Notes: generated by a model not told the origin, from the sequence alone. 55,680 bases of DNA from Planctomycetota bacterium (GCA_013911165.1 JACETR010000009.1:1-55680); one strand, 5' to 3'; shown: positions 8,688 to 18,652, counted from the stretch's first letter. Translations and numbers: made by a program.

Positions 8688-9032
8688 TCAATTCTTGTTG
8701 AGCAGTCCACCACCGGTCAAAATCCACGCAGTGGCCAGCCAGGCCGCCCATTGGTCATATGGAAAAAATCCTCCGACAAAGGCTGCCATTATCAGCATCG
8801 TGATCACTCCACGAGCATCGACTCCACTGAGTCCTCCGTTGGTGTAAACACCCATGGCCATTCCGGCAACGGTCAGAGCGATGATGGCCTGGGCCCAAAG
8901 ACCGTTATCTGCCAATGCTCCCGTGGCGATGGCTCCCCAGTCAGGTCCCGTTTCTCCGCCCATTTGTCCGATTCCCGCCATCAAAATTCCGACGATCAGA
9001 AAAATGACGATGCCTATAATCTTGTCCTGCAT
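8688..9032 (-). CDS. Small integral membrane protein, unknown
   Basis: 114 residues. Four hydrophobic segments are visible: IIGIVIFLIVGILMAGIGQ, LWAQAIIALTVAGMAMGVY, GVITMLIMAAFVGGFF and WAAWLATAWILTGGGLL. There are almost no charged residues outside the ends. The ATG at 9032 follows a G-rich stretch (GGGGGATCGAG) that can act as ribosome site. I do not recognise the family. It stands alone with its own terminator. Confidence 0.75.
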   Translation of the reverse strand: MQDKIIGIVIFLIVGILMAGIGQMGGETGPDWGAIATGALADNGLWAQAIIALTVAGMAMGVYTNGGLSGVDARGVITMLIMAAFVGGFFPYDQWAAWLATAWILTGGGLLNKN

Positions 9033-9395
9033 CTCGATCCCCCAATTCTTGTTTCCACCCTGAGGGTGGCAGACCGGTAAATCCGATCCCCAACAGCGGT
9101 CACTTTGGGATCCCGCGGCGACTGGACCCTCAGAGCTTCCCCACCACTGCCGTGTCTATAGTTTGGGCGGTTGCAAACTCGAGATTCAAGACTCCAGATT
9201 CCTCGCCCCTTCCACAGAATTCGCGATTTCGCCGTAGCAGGTCACAAACCGCTTCCTCAAAGGGATTGCGCCTGATTCGGGTGGGTGCCATCTGATGACG
9301 GAGTGAATGATTATCGGCTCCCCGTGGGCCTTGCCCGAGGGTGATTTTGCAGGGAATGTGGACCCTTGCGGATTTCCCTCAGCAAGGAGTACGCC
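9033..9395. other. Divergent intergenic region, 363 bp
   Basis: Lies between the leftward small membrane protein and the rightward symporter. I see no RNA gene. A short inverted repeat AGGGAA (9351-9356) / TTCCCT (9374-9379) sits just before the symporter ribosome site AAGGAG (9384-9389), which may influence translation but is too short to call. Confidence 0.5.
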
Positions 9396-10898
9396 ATGAC
9401 CCCGCTGGCTTTCGGCTTCATCATCTATCTGGTCGGTCTCATCGTGATCGCCCTGTTGTGCTCCCGATCGCACCAGAACCTGCCCGACTTTTTGCTCGCG
9501 GGAAGGCGTCTCGGCCCCTGGGTCGTGGCCTTTTCTGAACGGGCCTCTGGCGAAAGTGGCTGGTTGCTCCTCGGCCTCACCGGCCTCGCCTACGCCAGTG
9601 GCCTTGGGGATCCTTCGGGTCTGAAACTTGAACCTGCATTCTGGACAATGGTGGGTGGAATCAGTGGCCTGTCACTGAGCTGGTATGTCATCGCGCGCCC
9701 CCTGAGATCCCAATCGGAAAAGTATGGTGCGCTGACGATGCCCCGCTTCTTCGAAGCTCGCCTGGGAGAAAAATCGGGACGCCAGAGTGATCCCACACTC
9801 AGGCTCCTGGCCACGGGCATCATTGCCTTTTGTTTCACTTTCTACATCGCCGCCCAATTTGTGGCGGTCGGCAAAGCTCTTGAGAGCACCTTTGGCTGGA
9901 ATCCGCAGATCGGCGTCCTGATCGGTGCCGCCGTCATCGTCTTCTACACCCTGATGGGGGGATTCCTTGCGGTCGCATGGACCGATTTCCTCCAGGGCTG
10001 GCTGATGCTCATCGCTCTCGTGGTCCTGCCCATCGTTGCCATGAGTCAACTGGGGGGATGGGGAGCCGTCTCAGACAAGGTTTCGGCCATCGACCCGAAT
10101 CTCCTGTCGATTACGGGAGGACGATCGCCGATTCTTCTCTTCTCCGGCATCATCAGCGGTTTTGCCATCGGTCTCGGATATATGGGCCAACCCCACCTTG
10201 CGGTTCGCTACATGAGCATGAGCTCCGCCAGTGACACCCCCCAAGCCCGCAGAATTGCCATCGTCTTCGGCTTTTTGACGTACGGGGGTGCATTATTGAT
10301 GGGCATCGTCGCCATCGCCTGGTTCGGTGCCGGTGCCTTCGCCGACACGGAAAAAATGATGCCCACTCTGGCACAGGAAGTGTTTCCAGGTTGGCTGGCG
10401 GGACTGGTCATCTGCGGTGCCTTGGCGGCGATGATGTCGACCGCCGATTCACAGTTGCTGGTCACCTCCTCCGCCTTCACCGAGGATGTCTATCATCAGG
10501 AGATCAACCGCGAGGCCAGCGACGAGAAGCTGGTCAGAATGGGCCGCTGGGTCACCCTCAGTGTCGGTCTTCTCGCCTTCGCCCTGTCGACCCAATCAGG
10601 ATCGAGTATCTTCAAGAAGGTCCTCTTCGCCTGGTCCGGACTCGGATCCGCTTTTGGTCCGCCCCTGTTGCTCTGTCTCCACTGGTCACGGACCAGCCGC
10701 AATGGCGTGATCGCCGGCATGATTTCCGGACTGGTGACTGTTCTTTGTTGGGACAACCTGAATGCCAATGGGATTCTCTCCGGGTGGATCCCCGGACTTC
10801 GTCTCTACAGTCTGGTTCCGGGATTCCTGGTCAGCCTGTTGGTCACCTTCTTCGTCAGCACCCTCAGTCCAAATTCTGGGGGAAAAGACGCGAATTGA
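9396..10898 (+). CDS. Sodium/solute symporter, PutP-like (SSS family)
   Basis: 500 residues. ATG 9396 follows AAGGAG by 6 nt; a further in-frame start at 9366 lacks a ribosome site. About 13 transmembrane segments are visible, as expected for sodium/solute symporters. Family hallmarks include LPDFLLAGRRLGPWVVAFSE in the first loop, ASGESGWLLLGLTGLAYASG, and GALAAMMSTADSQLLVTSSA, close to the sodium-site motif of proline permease PutP. The likely role is sodium-coupled uptake of proline or a related compound; the substrate is uncertain. The downstream gene starts 90 bp later on the same strand. Confidence 0.92.
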   Translation: MTPLAFGFIIYLVGLIVIALLCSRSHQNLPDFLLAGRRLGPWVVAFSERASGESGWLLLGLTGLAYASGLGDPSGLKLEPAFWTMVGGISGLSLSWYVIARPLRSQSEKYGALTMPRFFEARLGEKSGRQSDPTLRLLATGIIAFCFTFYIAAQFVAVGKALESTFGWNPQIGVLIGAAVIVFYTLMGGFLAVAWTDFLQGWLMLIALVVLPIVAMSQLGGWGAVSDKVSAIDPNLLSITGGRSPILLFSGIISGFAIGLGYMGQPHLAVRYMSMSSASDTPQARRIAIVFGFLTYGGALLMGIVAIAWFGAGAFADTEKMMPTLAQEVFPGWLAGLVICGALAAMMSTADSQLLVTSSAFTEDVYHQEINREASDEKLVRMGRWVTLSVGLLAFALSTQSGSSIFKKVLFAWSGLGSAFGPPLLLCLHWSRTSRNGVIAGMISGLVTVLCWDNLNANGILSGWIPGLRLYSLVPGFLVSLLVTFFVSTLSPNSGGKDAN

Positions 10899-10988
10899 CC
10901 TCATTTCAGGACAACCTGCCCCCTGAAACCGGGGTTAGCCAATGATCGGTTCAACGAGTACATTTGAGACCAAAAGAGAGGATTCGAA

Positions 10989-11762
10989 ATGACCCCCGCT
11001 TCCAAGGCCCTGTTGATCGTCGCTCTGGTTCTGAGCAGTGTTTCCCTGTTTCTCTCCAGCAAGCCTGCCGAGCAGAATCCTGGCCCTGTGCCACAAAAGC
11101 AGACAGATGTCGATCTTTCCCAACTGGAGGAAACCCTCCAACAGGTGAGCTCGGATCTGATCACCATCAGTGCCCGTCTCGATGCACTGGAGAACCCTGT
11201 TGCCCAAAGTGGTTCACCCAAAGGCAAAGGTGGTAAAGGGGGCTCGAAGGAAGCTCTTGTCGGTGAAACCGCCATTGCCGCAAAGGTCGATGAAGCGGTC
11301 CAGAAAGCCCTCGACAAGCAAGGGGTCGATCTGGTCAAAAAAGCCCAACGTCAGGCAAAGCGGGAAGGCAACCGCACCAACTTTGACAAGTTTGTCACCC
11401 GTTTCGGCGAGGGTTTGCCGCAGGTGTATCAGGGCATCTCTGAAAAGATGAATCTCGATCGAAATCGCCAGCAGCAGTTGGAAGAGACTCTCGAATCGGG
11501 CTGGGCCCGCATGGATGAACTCACGGCACAACTTTACAACGATGACCTCGCTCCCGAAGAGGAGATGGCCTTGATGGGAGACATCAAATCCGTCGCCGGT
11601 GAAACCATCGACGAACTGGGCACCTTCCTCAATGGCAATGAGATGATGGACCTCGGCGAAATCATGATGGCGACCGAAGGAACCGAACGGATGGGGATGG
11701 GGATCGCCGGAGCCGCCAAGGAAACTCTCGCCGAAGAAGAAGAACCGGCAGACCGGCCCTGA
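10989..11762 (+). CDS. Membrane-anchored coiled-coil protein, unknown
   Basis: 257 residues. An N-terminal hydrophobic segment (ALLIVALVLSSVSLFLSS, residues 6-23) acts as signal anchor. It is followed by a heptad-like stretch (LSQLEETLQQVSSDLITISA), a low-complexity Gly/Lys linker (GSPKGKGGKGGSK), and a mostly helical, acidic, Met-rich C-terminal half. No family is recognised. The layout suggests a periplasmic helical protein tethered to the inner membrane. Its stop lies only 4 bp before the stop of the convergent DUF1501 gene. Confidence 0.75.
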   Translation: MTPASKALLIVALVLSSVSLFLSSKPAEQNPGPVPQKQTDVDLSQLEETLQQVSSDLITISARLDALENPVAQSGSPKGKGGKGGSKEALVGETAIAAKVDEAVQKALDKQGVDLVKKAQRQAKREGNRTNFDKFVTRFGEGLPQVYQGISEKMNLDRNRQQQLEETLESGWARMDELTAQLYNDDLAPEEEMALMGDIKSVAGETIDELGTFLNGNEMMDLGEIMMATEGTERMGMGIAGAAKETLAEEEEPADRP

Positions 11763-11766
11763 AGGT

Positions 11767-13221
11767 TTAGGCGAGCCACTCCTGCTGGACGTGGCCGTGA
11801 ACATCGGTCAGTCGCTGCTCTCGGCCCCCGAAGAGTTTGGTCAGTCGGGTGTGATCGACCCCCAGCAGGTGCAGCATCGTCGCATGCAGGTCATAGATCT
11901 CGACCGGTTTCTCTACCGCTCGGTAGCCAAAGTCGTCGGTCGCTCCATGCACATGTCCCCCACGGATTCCTGCTCCTGCCAGCCAGACCGAATAACCGTA
12001 GGGATTGTGATCGCGACCGTTGTCGCCCTGGGCAAAGGGAGTTCGCCCGAACTCACCGGCCCAGACCACCAGTGTGTCCTCCAGCAATCCGCGACGCTTG
12101 AGATCGGTCAGTAGCGCACCGATCGGCTGATCCACGGCACGCGCATTCTTTTCATGACCATCCTTGAGATTGCTGTGCTGATCCCAGCGATCGGTACCGA
12201 CGTAGGGACAGGTCAACTCGACGAAACGGACTCCACGCTCGACCAGTCGGCGAGCGAGCAGGCATTCGCGAGCAAAGGTGCGCGTCGGCTCATATTCATG
12301 ATCGAGACCGTAAAGCTCGTGGACCTCTTCCGGCTCTCCAGAGAGATCCGAGAATTCCGGAACCGAGGTTTGCATCCGATAGGCCAACTCTCCCTGGGCA
12401 ATCGCCCCTTCCATCGCTTCCGTCTCCCCTGCGGCTTCAAGCCCGAGGTGATCGAGGCGGGCGAGAAGTTCCAGTTTTCGTTTCTGGCGCTCCTCCCCTT
12501 CGCGGATGCGAATGTTGGCCAGCGCCTCTTCTCGCGGAAGAACGATGGAACCCTGATGACTCGCGGGCAAAAAGGAGTTGGAGAAACAGTCGAGACCTCC
12601 CGGCGGAATCAGGCCCCCATTGAGAACGACAAAACCGGGAAGATTCTGGTTCAGACTTCCCAGGCCGTAACTGACCCAGGCACCCATACTCGGTCTTCCC
12701 GATAGCCCGAGTCCGGTGTGAAGAAAATAGTTGGCGTTGGTGTGCTCATTGAACTTGCTCGTCATCGACCGCACCAGCAACAGGTCATCCGCATGCTTCG
12801 CAACGTGGGGAAACAGGTCACTGATCTCGTGGCCACACTCCCCGTATCGCTGGAAGTCCCACGGCGATTTCAACGTGTTGCCGATACTGTTGAACTGGGT
12901 CCGCTCCATCGTTTCCGGGAATGGTTGGCCATGGTAACGAGCCAGTGCAGGCTTGTTGGGATCGAAGGTATCGACCTGACTCGGTCCACCATCCATGTAG
13001 AGGAAGATCACTGAGCGTGCCTTGGCCGCAGGCGGTGTCTGCCCATCGACCGGCGCGGCTTCCAGCAGTGCCCCCAGCTGGTCACCCATCAACGCACTGA
13101 ATGCCACTGCCCCAAAACCGGAAGCACACTGGGCGAGCATCTCCCTGCGACCCAGCAGTCGTCGTTGACCCCTGCAAAGGGCTTCACCAGAATGGGAATG
13201 GGTTCGGGAATCAGCGGACAA
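11767..13221 (-). CDS. DUF1501 protein, Tat-exported, sulfatase-like fold
   Basis: 484 residues from TTG 13221, chosen because AAGGAG lies 7 nt upstream; the alternative ATG at 13251 lacks a ribosome site. A twin-arginine signal (GRREMLAQCASGFGAVAFSA) is followed by the DUF1501 core: SVIFLYMDGGPSQVDTFDPN, WAGEFGRTPFAQGDNGRDHN and the C-terminal DLHATMLHLLGVDHTRLT. DUF1501 belongs to the alkaline phosphatase/sulfatase-like superfamily and is greatly expanded in planctomycetes, usually next to a PSD1 protein, as here. The 11-bp overlap with the upstream PSD1 gene implies translational coupling. The substrate is unknown. Confidence 0.93.
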   Translation of the reverse strand: MSADSRTHSHSGEALCRGQRRLLGRREMLAQCASGFGAVAFSALMGDQLGALLEAAPVDGQTPPAAKARSVIFLYMDGGPSQVDTFDPNKPALARYHGQPFPETMERTQFNSIGNTLKSPWDFQRYGECGHEISDLFPHVAKHADDLLLVRSMTSKFNEHTNANYFLHTGLGLSGRPSMGAWVSYGLGSLNQNLPGFVVLNGGLIPPGGLDCFSNSFLPASHQGSIVLPREEALANIRIREGEERQKRKLELLARLDHLGLEAAGETEAMEGAIAQGELAYRMQTSVPEFSDLSGEPEEVHELYGLDHEYEPTRTFARECLLARRLVERGVRFVELTCPYVGTDRWDQHSNLKDGHEKNARAVDQPIGALLTDLKRRGLLEDTLVVWAGEFGRTPFAQGDNGRDHNPYGYSVWLAGAGIRGGHVHGATDDFGYRAVEKPVEIYDLHATMLHLLGVDHTRLTKLFGGREQRLTDVHGHVQQEWLA

Positions 13222-16200
13222 ATCGGAACTCCTTCGACTGAAAGAGAACATGGGCCAAGTCGATCCAGCGTTCGATCGATCCTTCTGAAACAAAGAGTGA
13301 AATCTCCTGCAATTCCTGCTCTCCGGGTGCGCGCCCCAATGCACTTTTCCAGGCTTGAATCAGTGTTTCCTCTGTTCCTTGCTCGATCGCCTGATCATGC
13401 AAGGTGTCTCCCCACAGTTCGGCCATTTCGTGGGCGAAAGGAGAATTCATCAGGGCCAGTGCCTGAGCCGGCAGGTTCGATCGATCCCGCTTGCCCACGG
13501 TGGTCGAGGGAATCGGAAAGTCGAAGACGGTCAGAAATGGATCGAGGAAGTTGCGGTTTACCGCGAGGTAGATGGTTCTGCGCCCCCGACCATCGACGGG
13601 CCCACTCGTACCCGGGCGGCCCCGGCCTGTCAGGAAGTCGGTCAGATAAATCGGCACGGAAGGGCCACCCTGGGTCGAATCCAGCCTGCCGGAAACCTGT
13701 AACATCCCGTCCCGAATCGATTCTGCTTTCAGAATTCGGGTGTGTGCCCGATGCCAATGACGGTTGAGAGGATCCCTCTCATCCAGTTCCTTCCCGGGTT
13801 GCCGGGAATCCATCGCATAGGTTTGACTGAGAACCAGGTCACGAATCAGGTCGCGTCGTGAGGGATTGTTCGCCAATCGGACGGCCAGGTAATCGAGTAA
13901 TCCCTGCTGTTCAGGAATGACTCCCATTCGACCGAAATCATCGGGGGTTTCTGACAATCCTTCACCCATGACCCAGCCCCAGATTCTGTTGGCCTGAACT
14001 CTCCAAAAGAGCGGATTCTCAGGCTCACAGATCCATCGGGCCAACTTCAAACGACCTGACCCTTCCAGCTCTCCCCCCAGCTCTTCCTGATGCGAAACCA
14101 GTTGGAGTGAGGATCGGGAAACCATTCCCCCCGGAGTCCCGGACTCACCCCGTATTTGAAGGGGGACATCCCTGCCAACAGGAGCATCGCTGCATGAGAG
14201 CACCCAGCGTGGCTGTGGAGCCTGGGCTTCGATCTCTTTCCACTCCATGACCGGCTTGATGACTGCAGCGTTCCATGCACCTCCCCAACGAGAGGGATCC
14301 ACCAATCCCTGTTCGACCAGTTTTGAGAGCAGCTTCGGATCGGTCAAAAAGCGGTTCAGCGTCTCCTCGGCCGAATCGTCCGCTCCCCAATCGAGAACCT
14401 GATCCACTGCCGCGCGATCATCCGAAAGCCAGATGCGATCAACGGCAATCCAGCCTTTTCCATGATCACGAATCTCTACATGGATGTGCCTGCCCTGATA
14501 ACGATCCAGATCAAAAATCAGATGCTGGATTCCATCGATGCGATCAACGGTCTGGATGAATCCTTCAAAGAGAAGGGCGTTGTGTTCATCCATCCAGAAA
14601 CCCTCAATACTGACGCGCACCTGGCAACTCTCTCCACTGGCGGTGACGTGGAGATATCGTTGGTCTGCGTTGAAACTTCGCGAAAAAGCGGTACCGACGA
14701 GTGCTCTCGACCGACTGGCGGAGTTCAGGGTATCGGTCGCGGTCAATATCGGCTCGCCAGTCAGTAGCCAGGTTCCTTGCGGAACCCCGTCAAAGGCAGG
14801 CCCATCCAGAGTCCACTCCGATAACCCCCCGGAAAAATCGGCGATCAGTTGATCCGACGCCTTCAGGGGGCCAGACGCAGGAACCGGCAAGGTCAAGTCG
14901 GGATAAGCCCCCACCCATTTGCGAAGAACATCCTTGTCGAGCCCCTGCTTGCGAGCCATCGCTTCGATCATTCCCCGGGACGGGAAACCTGCCGGCGGAA
15001 CATCCGTCAAAAAGAAACTCGTACAACTGATGTGACCCCATGCGCCTTCGCGCTCATCGATCACTTTCAGGACGGCTCTTTTTCCAGAATGTTCCGCAAT
15101 ATCCCAACGAACGGTTCTCAGTTGTGTGGTGTTCTCTCCGGTGACCTGATGAATCACTTCTCCGTCAATGAGCAGTTGCACACAGGCTTCATTCGGATGT
15201 CGCCCCCCCGCAACTTCAAAGGTGAGATAATCGCGATCGACAAGAAAAGAGTCACTCGTGAGGAGACCCTTCCGACGATCACTTTCAGAGGAGTCGGTTC
15301 CTGATCGGCGATCATGACTGGTCGCCAGAAAGACCCCATCCCTGTCCTTCCGAAGGCCCTCCTGGAAAACCTCAGGAAGCTCCTCCTGGGTATGGGGTCC
15401 TGGACCAAACGCGTCTCCGGTGACACTCCAACCGGACCACCCCTGCGAGAAATCCCACAGGAGCCGATCTTCGCGCTGGTCGGCGGATTCCTGCAAGTCT
15501 CCCTGATGGAGCTCTCTGGCAGAGCGAAACAGATCCACCAATGGCATGCTTCGTTGGAACTCGAGGCTTTGTTCGATACCGGACTGAAATCGTTTTTGAA
15601 CCGGCTGCAGGGAATTCAGGAATGGACCCACTTCTCCATTTTCGTCTGCGGGGTGGAGCACTCGTCGAGTCGATCGAATGATGCCGGACAGTGCAGTCCA
15701 GTCCGACTGTCCAATGGCATCAAACTTGTGGTCATGGCAGCGGGCACAAGAGACGGTCGCCCCCAGGAATGCCCGGGAAACCACATCGATCTGGTTGTCC
15801 ACCCTTTCGAGCGTATCTGCCAGAACGTCCACCGGCCCATGGGTGGCCTGGGACATCCACCACCACCCTGTCGCCCGATGGGAGGCCTGATCTCCTTCAA
15901 GCAAGTCTCCGGCGATCTGCCGAATCACAAAGTCGTCGATCGGCAGGTCCTTCGAGATCGCCTCGATGACCCAATCCCGGTATTCGAATGCCGGTCCGGC
16001 ATGATAATCAAACTCATGACCGTGGGTTTCCGCATATCTCATCAGGTCGAGCCAGTGTCTTGCAAAGTGTTCCGCATGCGCGGGACTTTCCAGAAGTTCG
16101 TCAACCAGACGTTTTCGCGCAGACTCACTGGAGTCGATCAGGAAGGCATCGATTTGTTCTGGGGTGGGTGGCAAGCCGGTAAGGTCAAAGACCACTCGTC

Positions 16201-16726
16201 TCAGCCACGCAAGGGCTCCCGCCGCTGGCGCCGGAGGGGTCAACCCCTGCTCTTCCAATCCGGAAAGAATGAACCGATCGATATCACTACTGCACCACTT
16301 CGGATCGGCGGGTTCAGGAACACTGGGAGAAACCAGCGGTGTCCAGGACCAATGGCCCCTCCAGGATGCTCCCTGATCAATCCAACGTTCGAGGATGGAG
16401 ATTTCTGCTGAAATGAGAGGCGGATGATCCACCGGAGGCATGGGATCGATGGGATCTGTGACACGCTCCAACAACAGGCTCTTCCCTGGGACTCCCGGTG
16501 TGATGATGGGTTCTCCCCCACGGGAAGTCCCAAAGAGACCTTCACGCTGATCCAGGCGCAAACCGGCTTTTCGACTCTCCCCATCCGGTCCATGACACGT
16601 GAGGCAATTGCGTGTCAAGATCGGCCGAACGTCCCGTTCAAAGTCGATCTTCTCGGAAGCCGCCGTGATTTCGGCGAAGCCGATCAGGAAGATGGTCAGC
16701 AGGGCTAATATCGAGTGTTTCAGCAT
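13211..16726 (-). CDS. PSD1-type protein: cytochrome c domain + DUF1549 + DUF1553
   Basis: 1171 residues with a signal peptide (about residues 1-23). Residues 25-110 form a planctomycete cytochrome c module with haem motif CLTCH (RPILTRNCLTCHGPDGES). DUF1549 follows (LRRVVFDLTGLPPTPEQIDAFL), including a second haem-like motif CARCH in GATVSCARCHDHKFDAIG. DUF1553 fills the C-terminal third (LARWICEPENPLFWRVQANR...SETPDDFG). Between them lies an unusually long insert of about 400 residues with two beta-sandwich-like units, each opening with a related phrase (LLWDFSQGWSGWSVTGDAFG and LIADFSGGLSEWTLDGPAFD). These proteins occur with DUF1501 partners and may take part in periplasmic or extracellular oxidation of complex substrates; this is inference. 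Confidence 0.93.
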   Translation of the reverse strand: MLKHSILALLTIFLIGFAEITAASEKIDFERDVRPILTRNCLTCHGPDGESRKAGLRLDQREGLFGTSRGGEPIITPGVPGKSLLLERVTDPIDPMPPVDHPPLISAEISILERWIDQGASWRGHWSWTPLVSPSVPEPADPKWCSSDIDRFILSGLEEQGLTPPAPAAGALAWLRRVVFDLTGLPPTPEQIDAFLIDSSESARKRLVDELLESPAHAEHFARHWLDLMRYAETHGHEFDYHAGPAFEYRDWVIEAISKDLPIDDFVIRQIAGDLLEGDQASHRATGWWWMSQATHGPVDVLADTLERVDNQIDVVSRAFLGATVSCARCHDHKFDAIGQSDWTALSGIIRSTRRVLHPADENGEVGPFLNSLQPVQKRFQSGIEQSLEFQRSMPLVDLFRSARELHQGDLQESADQREDRLLWDFSQGWSGWSVTGDAFGPGPHTQEELPEVFQEGLRKDRDGVFLATSHDRRSGTDSSESDRRKGLLTSDSFLVDRDYLTFEVAGGRHPNEACVQLLIDGEVIHQVTGENTTQLRTVRWDIAEHSGKRAVLKVIDEREGAWGHISCTSFFLTDVPPAGFPSRGMIEAMARKQGLDKDVLRKWVGAYPDLTLPVPASGPLKASDQLIADFSGGLSEWTLDGPAFDGVPQGTWLLTGEPILTATDTLNSASRSRALVGTAFSRSFNADQRYLHVTASGESCQVRVSIEGFWMDEHNALLFEGFIQTVDRIDGIQHLIFDLDRYQGRHIHVEIRDHGKGWIAVDRIWLSDDRAAVDQVLDWGADDSAEETLNRFLTDPKLLSKLVEQGLVDPSRWGGAWNAAVIKPVMEWKEIEAQAPQPRWVLSCSDAPVGRDVPLQIRGESGTPGGMVSRSSLQLVSHQEELGGELEGSGRLKLARWICEPENPLFWRVQANRIWGWVMGEGLSETPDDFGRMGVIPEQQGLLDYLAVRLANNPSRRDLIRDLVLSQTYAMDSRQPGKELDERDPLNRHWHRAHTRILKAESIRDGMLQVSGRLDSTQGGPSVPIYLTDFLTGRGRPGTSGPVDGRGRRTIYLAVNRNFLDPFLTVFDFPIPSTTVGKRDRSNLPAQALALMNSPFAHEMAELWGDTLHDQAIEQGTEETLIQAWKSALGRAPGEQELQEISLFVSEGSIERWIDLAHVLFQSKEFRFVR

Positions 16727-16813
16727 ATCAGGATGCTATCCTGAGCTTGATCCGGAATCCAGATTCGAGCACCGTGTGATCCTTGCGATTCCATGCCACA
16801 GAAAGGAACAGGA

Positions 16814-17515
16814 ATGTCCACGTCCCAGGATGACTCCAGACTTGTCGTCCCCGGTTACACCATCCTGATTCTTTTTGTGACTCTTGCACTCCTGATTCCC
16901 CTGGTCAGTTACCGCATGGCGCAGAGTTTGGTCACTCCGCCGGTGACCGAACTGATGGAGCCCGGCTCGGACCAGAATAACCGGTCGTGGCGTTCGGGAA
17001 TCTGGAAGTACGGTGTAAATCTGACCCTCCCAGTTCCTGAGGGAGAAGAAGGCGGTCCTCAACCGGGTGTTCTCAACGTAACTTTTTCCAAGCTTGAAAG
17101 CGTCAATACGGAAGAGTTGGATCTGCCAACCTCCTCTTACACCATGGCTGTCGACTTCGATGCAGATCGTCTCCGGGATATCATCTTTCTCGATTCAAAC
17201 GGAGACGGCTGTCACACCCTGATCGTTTGGGGCGACAAATCCACACCCTCTGAAAAACACACTGTGATCGGCTTCGAACCGGTACAAATTCCCGTTGGCG
17301 AACAGAACTGGGAAGTGAGGTCCTTTGACGTTTCCAGAATCCCCGGGCATCTGGCGGCCGGATATGCCGGCGGGGATACCGTCGAGCGTCAAAGTGAATT
17401 GCTGATCCGCCGATTCCCCGTCAAGGCTGAGGGGGCACCGGAGGGAACCGAGATGTCGATGATCTGGGATTTCCGCAGGGGTTACTGGCGCAAGGATCCG
17501 CGTTCCAATCAGTAA
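16814..17515 (+). CDS. Membrane-anchored protein with FG-GAP-like segment, unknown
   Basis: 233 residues from ATG 16814 (AAGGA six bases upstream); an in-frame start at 16793 is less likely. A single hydrophobic segment near the N-terminus (YTILILFVTLALLIPLVSY) anchors it, with the remainder outside. The stretch MAVDFDADRLRDIIFLDSNG resembles one calcium-binding FG-GAP/VCBS repeat, but only one unit is clear. It is divergent from the PSD1 gene with 87 bp between them. Function unknown. Confidence 0.75.
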   Translation: MSTSQDDSRLVVPGYTILILFVTLALLIPLVSYRMAQSLVTPPVTELMEPGSDQNNRSWRSGIWKYGVNLTLPVPEGEEGGPQPGVLNVTFSKLESVNTEELDLPTSSYTMAVDFDADRLRDIIFLDSNGDGCHTLIVWGDKSTPSEKHTVIGFEPVQIPVGEQNWEVRSFDVSRIPGHLAAGYAGGDTVERQSELLIRRFPVKAEGAPEGTEMSMIWDFRRGYWRKDPRSNQ

Positions 17516-17663
17516 TCAGTCATTCCTGTCGCAACGGTGCTGCATACCTTGTTTCGACACTTTGCCAAGGGTGGCCTATTCCCCTCGAAAATGATTCAAT
17601 CTGATGAGAGGGACAGTGTTTGATTCCTGTCCATTCAGCCGCTGAAAGACACTGAGGATTTTC

Positions 17664-18647
17664 ATGATCGATCCGATGCCCAGCCGTCCCAGAAGAAATC
17701 GTTCTTCCGCTGCCATGCGTGACCTAATGCGCGAGATTCAGGTCAACAAAACCGATTTGATCTATCCGGTTTTCGTCAGGGAAGGAACTGGAATCTCTGA
17801 AGAAATCGGGACCATGCCAGGTATCCACCGGCATTCCCTCGATCATCTGGTTCGGCATCTGGATGAGGTTGTGGAATTGGGAGTTCGGGCTGTGGCCCTG
17901 TTTCCTGTTCTCGGGGATGACCGCAAGGATCGCACTGCCAGCGAATCTGTTCGTGAAGAAGGTTTGATGCAAACCAGCATTCGCGAACTGAAAAGTCGCT
18001 TCCCGGACCTCTTGCTGATTACTGACGTCGCCATGGATCCCTACTCCAGCGATGGCCACGATGGACTCGTCAGTGATGACGGCCGAATACTGAATGATGA
18101 GACCTTGCCGATTCTCGCAGACATGGCAGTCAGTCAAGCCAGAGCAGGGGCTGATATCGTCGCACCATCGGACATGATGGATGGCAGAGTCGCTGTCATT
18201 CGCGACGCCCTCGATGATGAGGGATTCACGGATGTTTCCATCTGTTCTTATTCTGCAAAGTACGCTTCGGCCTTCTACGGCCCCTTCAGGGACGCCCTCG
18301 ACTCTGCACCCCGAAGTGGAGACAAGAAGACCTACCAGATGGACCCTGCAAATCTGAACGAAGCACTGCGTGAGGTCGAGCTGGATATTGCTGAGGGCGC
18401 AGACATCGTCATGGTCAAGCCCGCAGGGGCTTACCTGGATGTCATCTCGGAAATCGCAGGGATCTCCCCCCTCCCCATCGCCGCTTATCAGGTCAGTGGA
18501 GAGTTTGCGATGATCCGCTATGCCAGTCAGGCCGGTGCCATCGACGAAGAAGCAGCTATGCTCGAGTCCCTCGTAGCGATCAAACGAGCAGGTGCGGACA
18601 TGATCTTCACCTACTTCGCTCCCGAAGCAGCCAAACTGTTGCCATAA
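17664..18647 (+). CDS. hemB: Porphobilinogen synthase (delta-aminolevulinate dehydratase)
   Basis: 327 residues. Condenses two 5-aminolevulinate molecules to porphobilinogen in cytosolic tetrapyrrole synthesis. Schiff-base lysines are Lys199 (SYSAKYASAFYGPFRDA) and Lys252 (DIVMVKPAGAYLDV). The metal loop reads DVAMDPYSSDGHDG (121-134): the three zinc-binding cysteines of the animal and yeast enzymes are replaced by Ala, Asp and Asp, which points to the magnesium/potassium-dependent type. It stands alone; no other haem-synthesis genes are adjacent, although the window encodes several haem proteins. Confidence 0.97.
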   Translation: MIDPMPSRPRRNRSSAAMRDLMREIQVNKTDLIYPVFVREGTGISEEIGTMPGIHRHSLDHLVRHLDEVVELGVRAVALFPVLGDDRKDRTASESVREEGLMQTSIRELKSRFPDLLLITDVAMDPYSSDGHDGLVSDDGRILNDETLPILADMAVSQARAGADIVAPSDMMDGRVAVIRDALDDEGFTDVSICSYSAKYASAFYGPFRDALDSAPRSGDKKTYQMDPANLNEALREVELDIAEGADIVMVKPAGAYLDVISEIAGISPLPIAAYQVSGEFAMIRYASQAGAIDEEAAMLESLVAIKRAGADMIFTYFAPEAAKLLP

Positions 18648-18652
18648 AAAAT

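Noticed and set aside
15314..16411. 365-codon open frame opposite the PSD1 gene
   Set aside because: No domain or signal, and the PSD1 frame is well supported.
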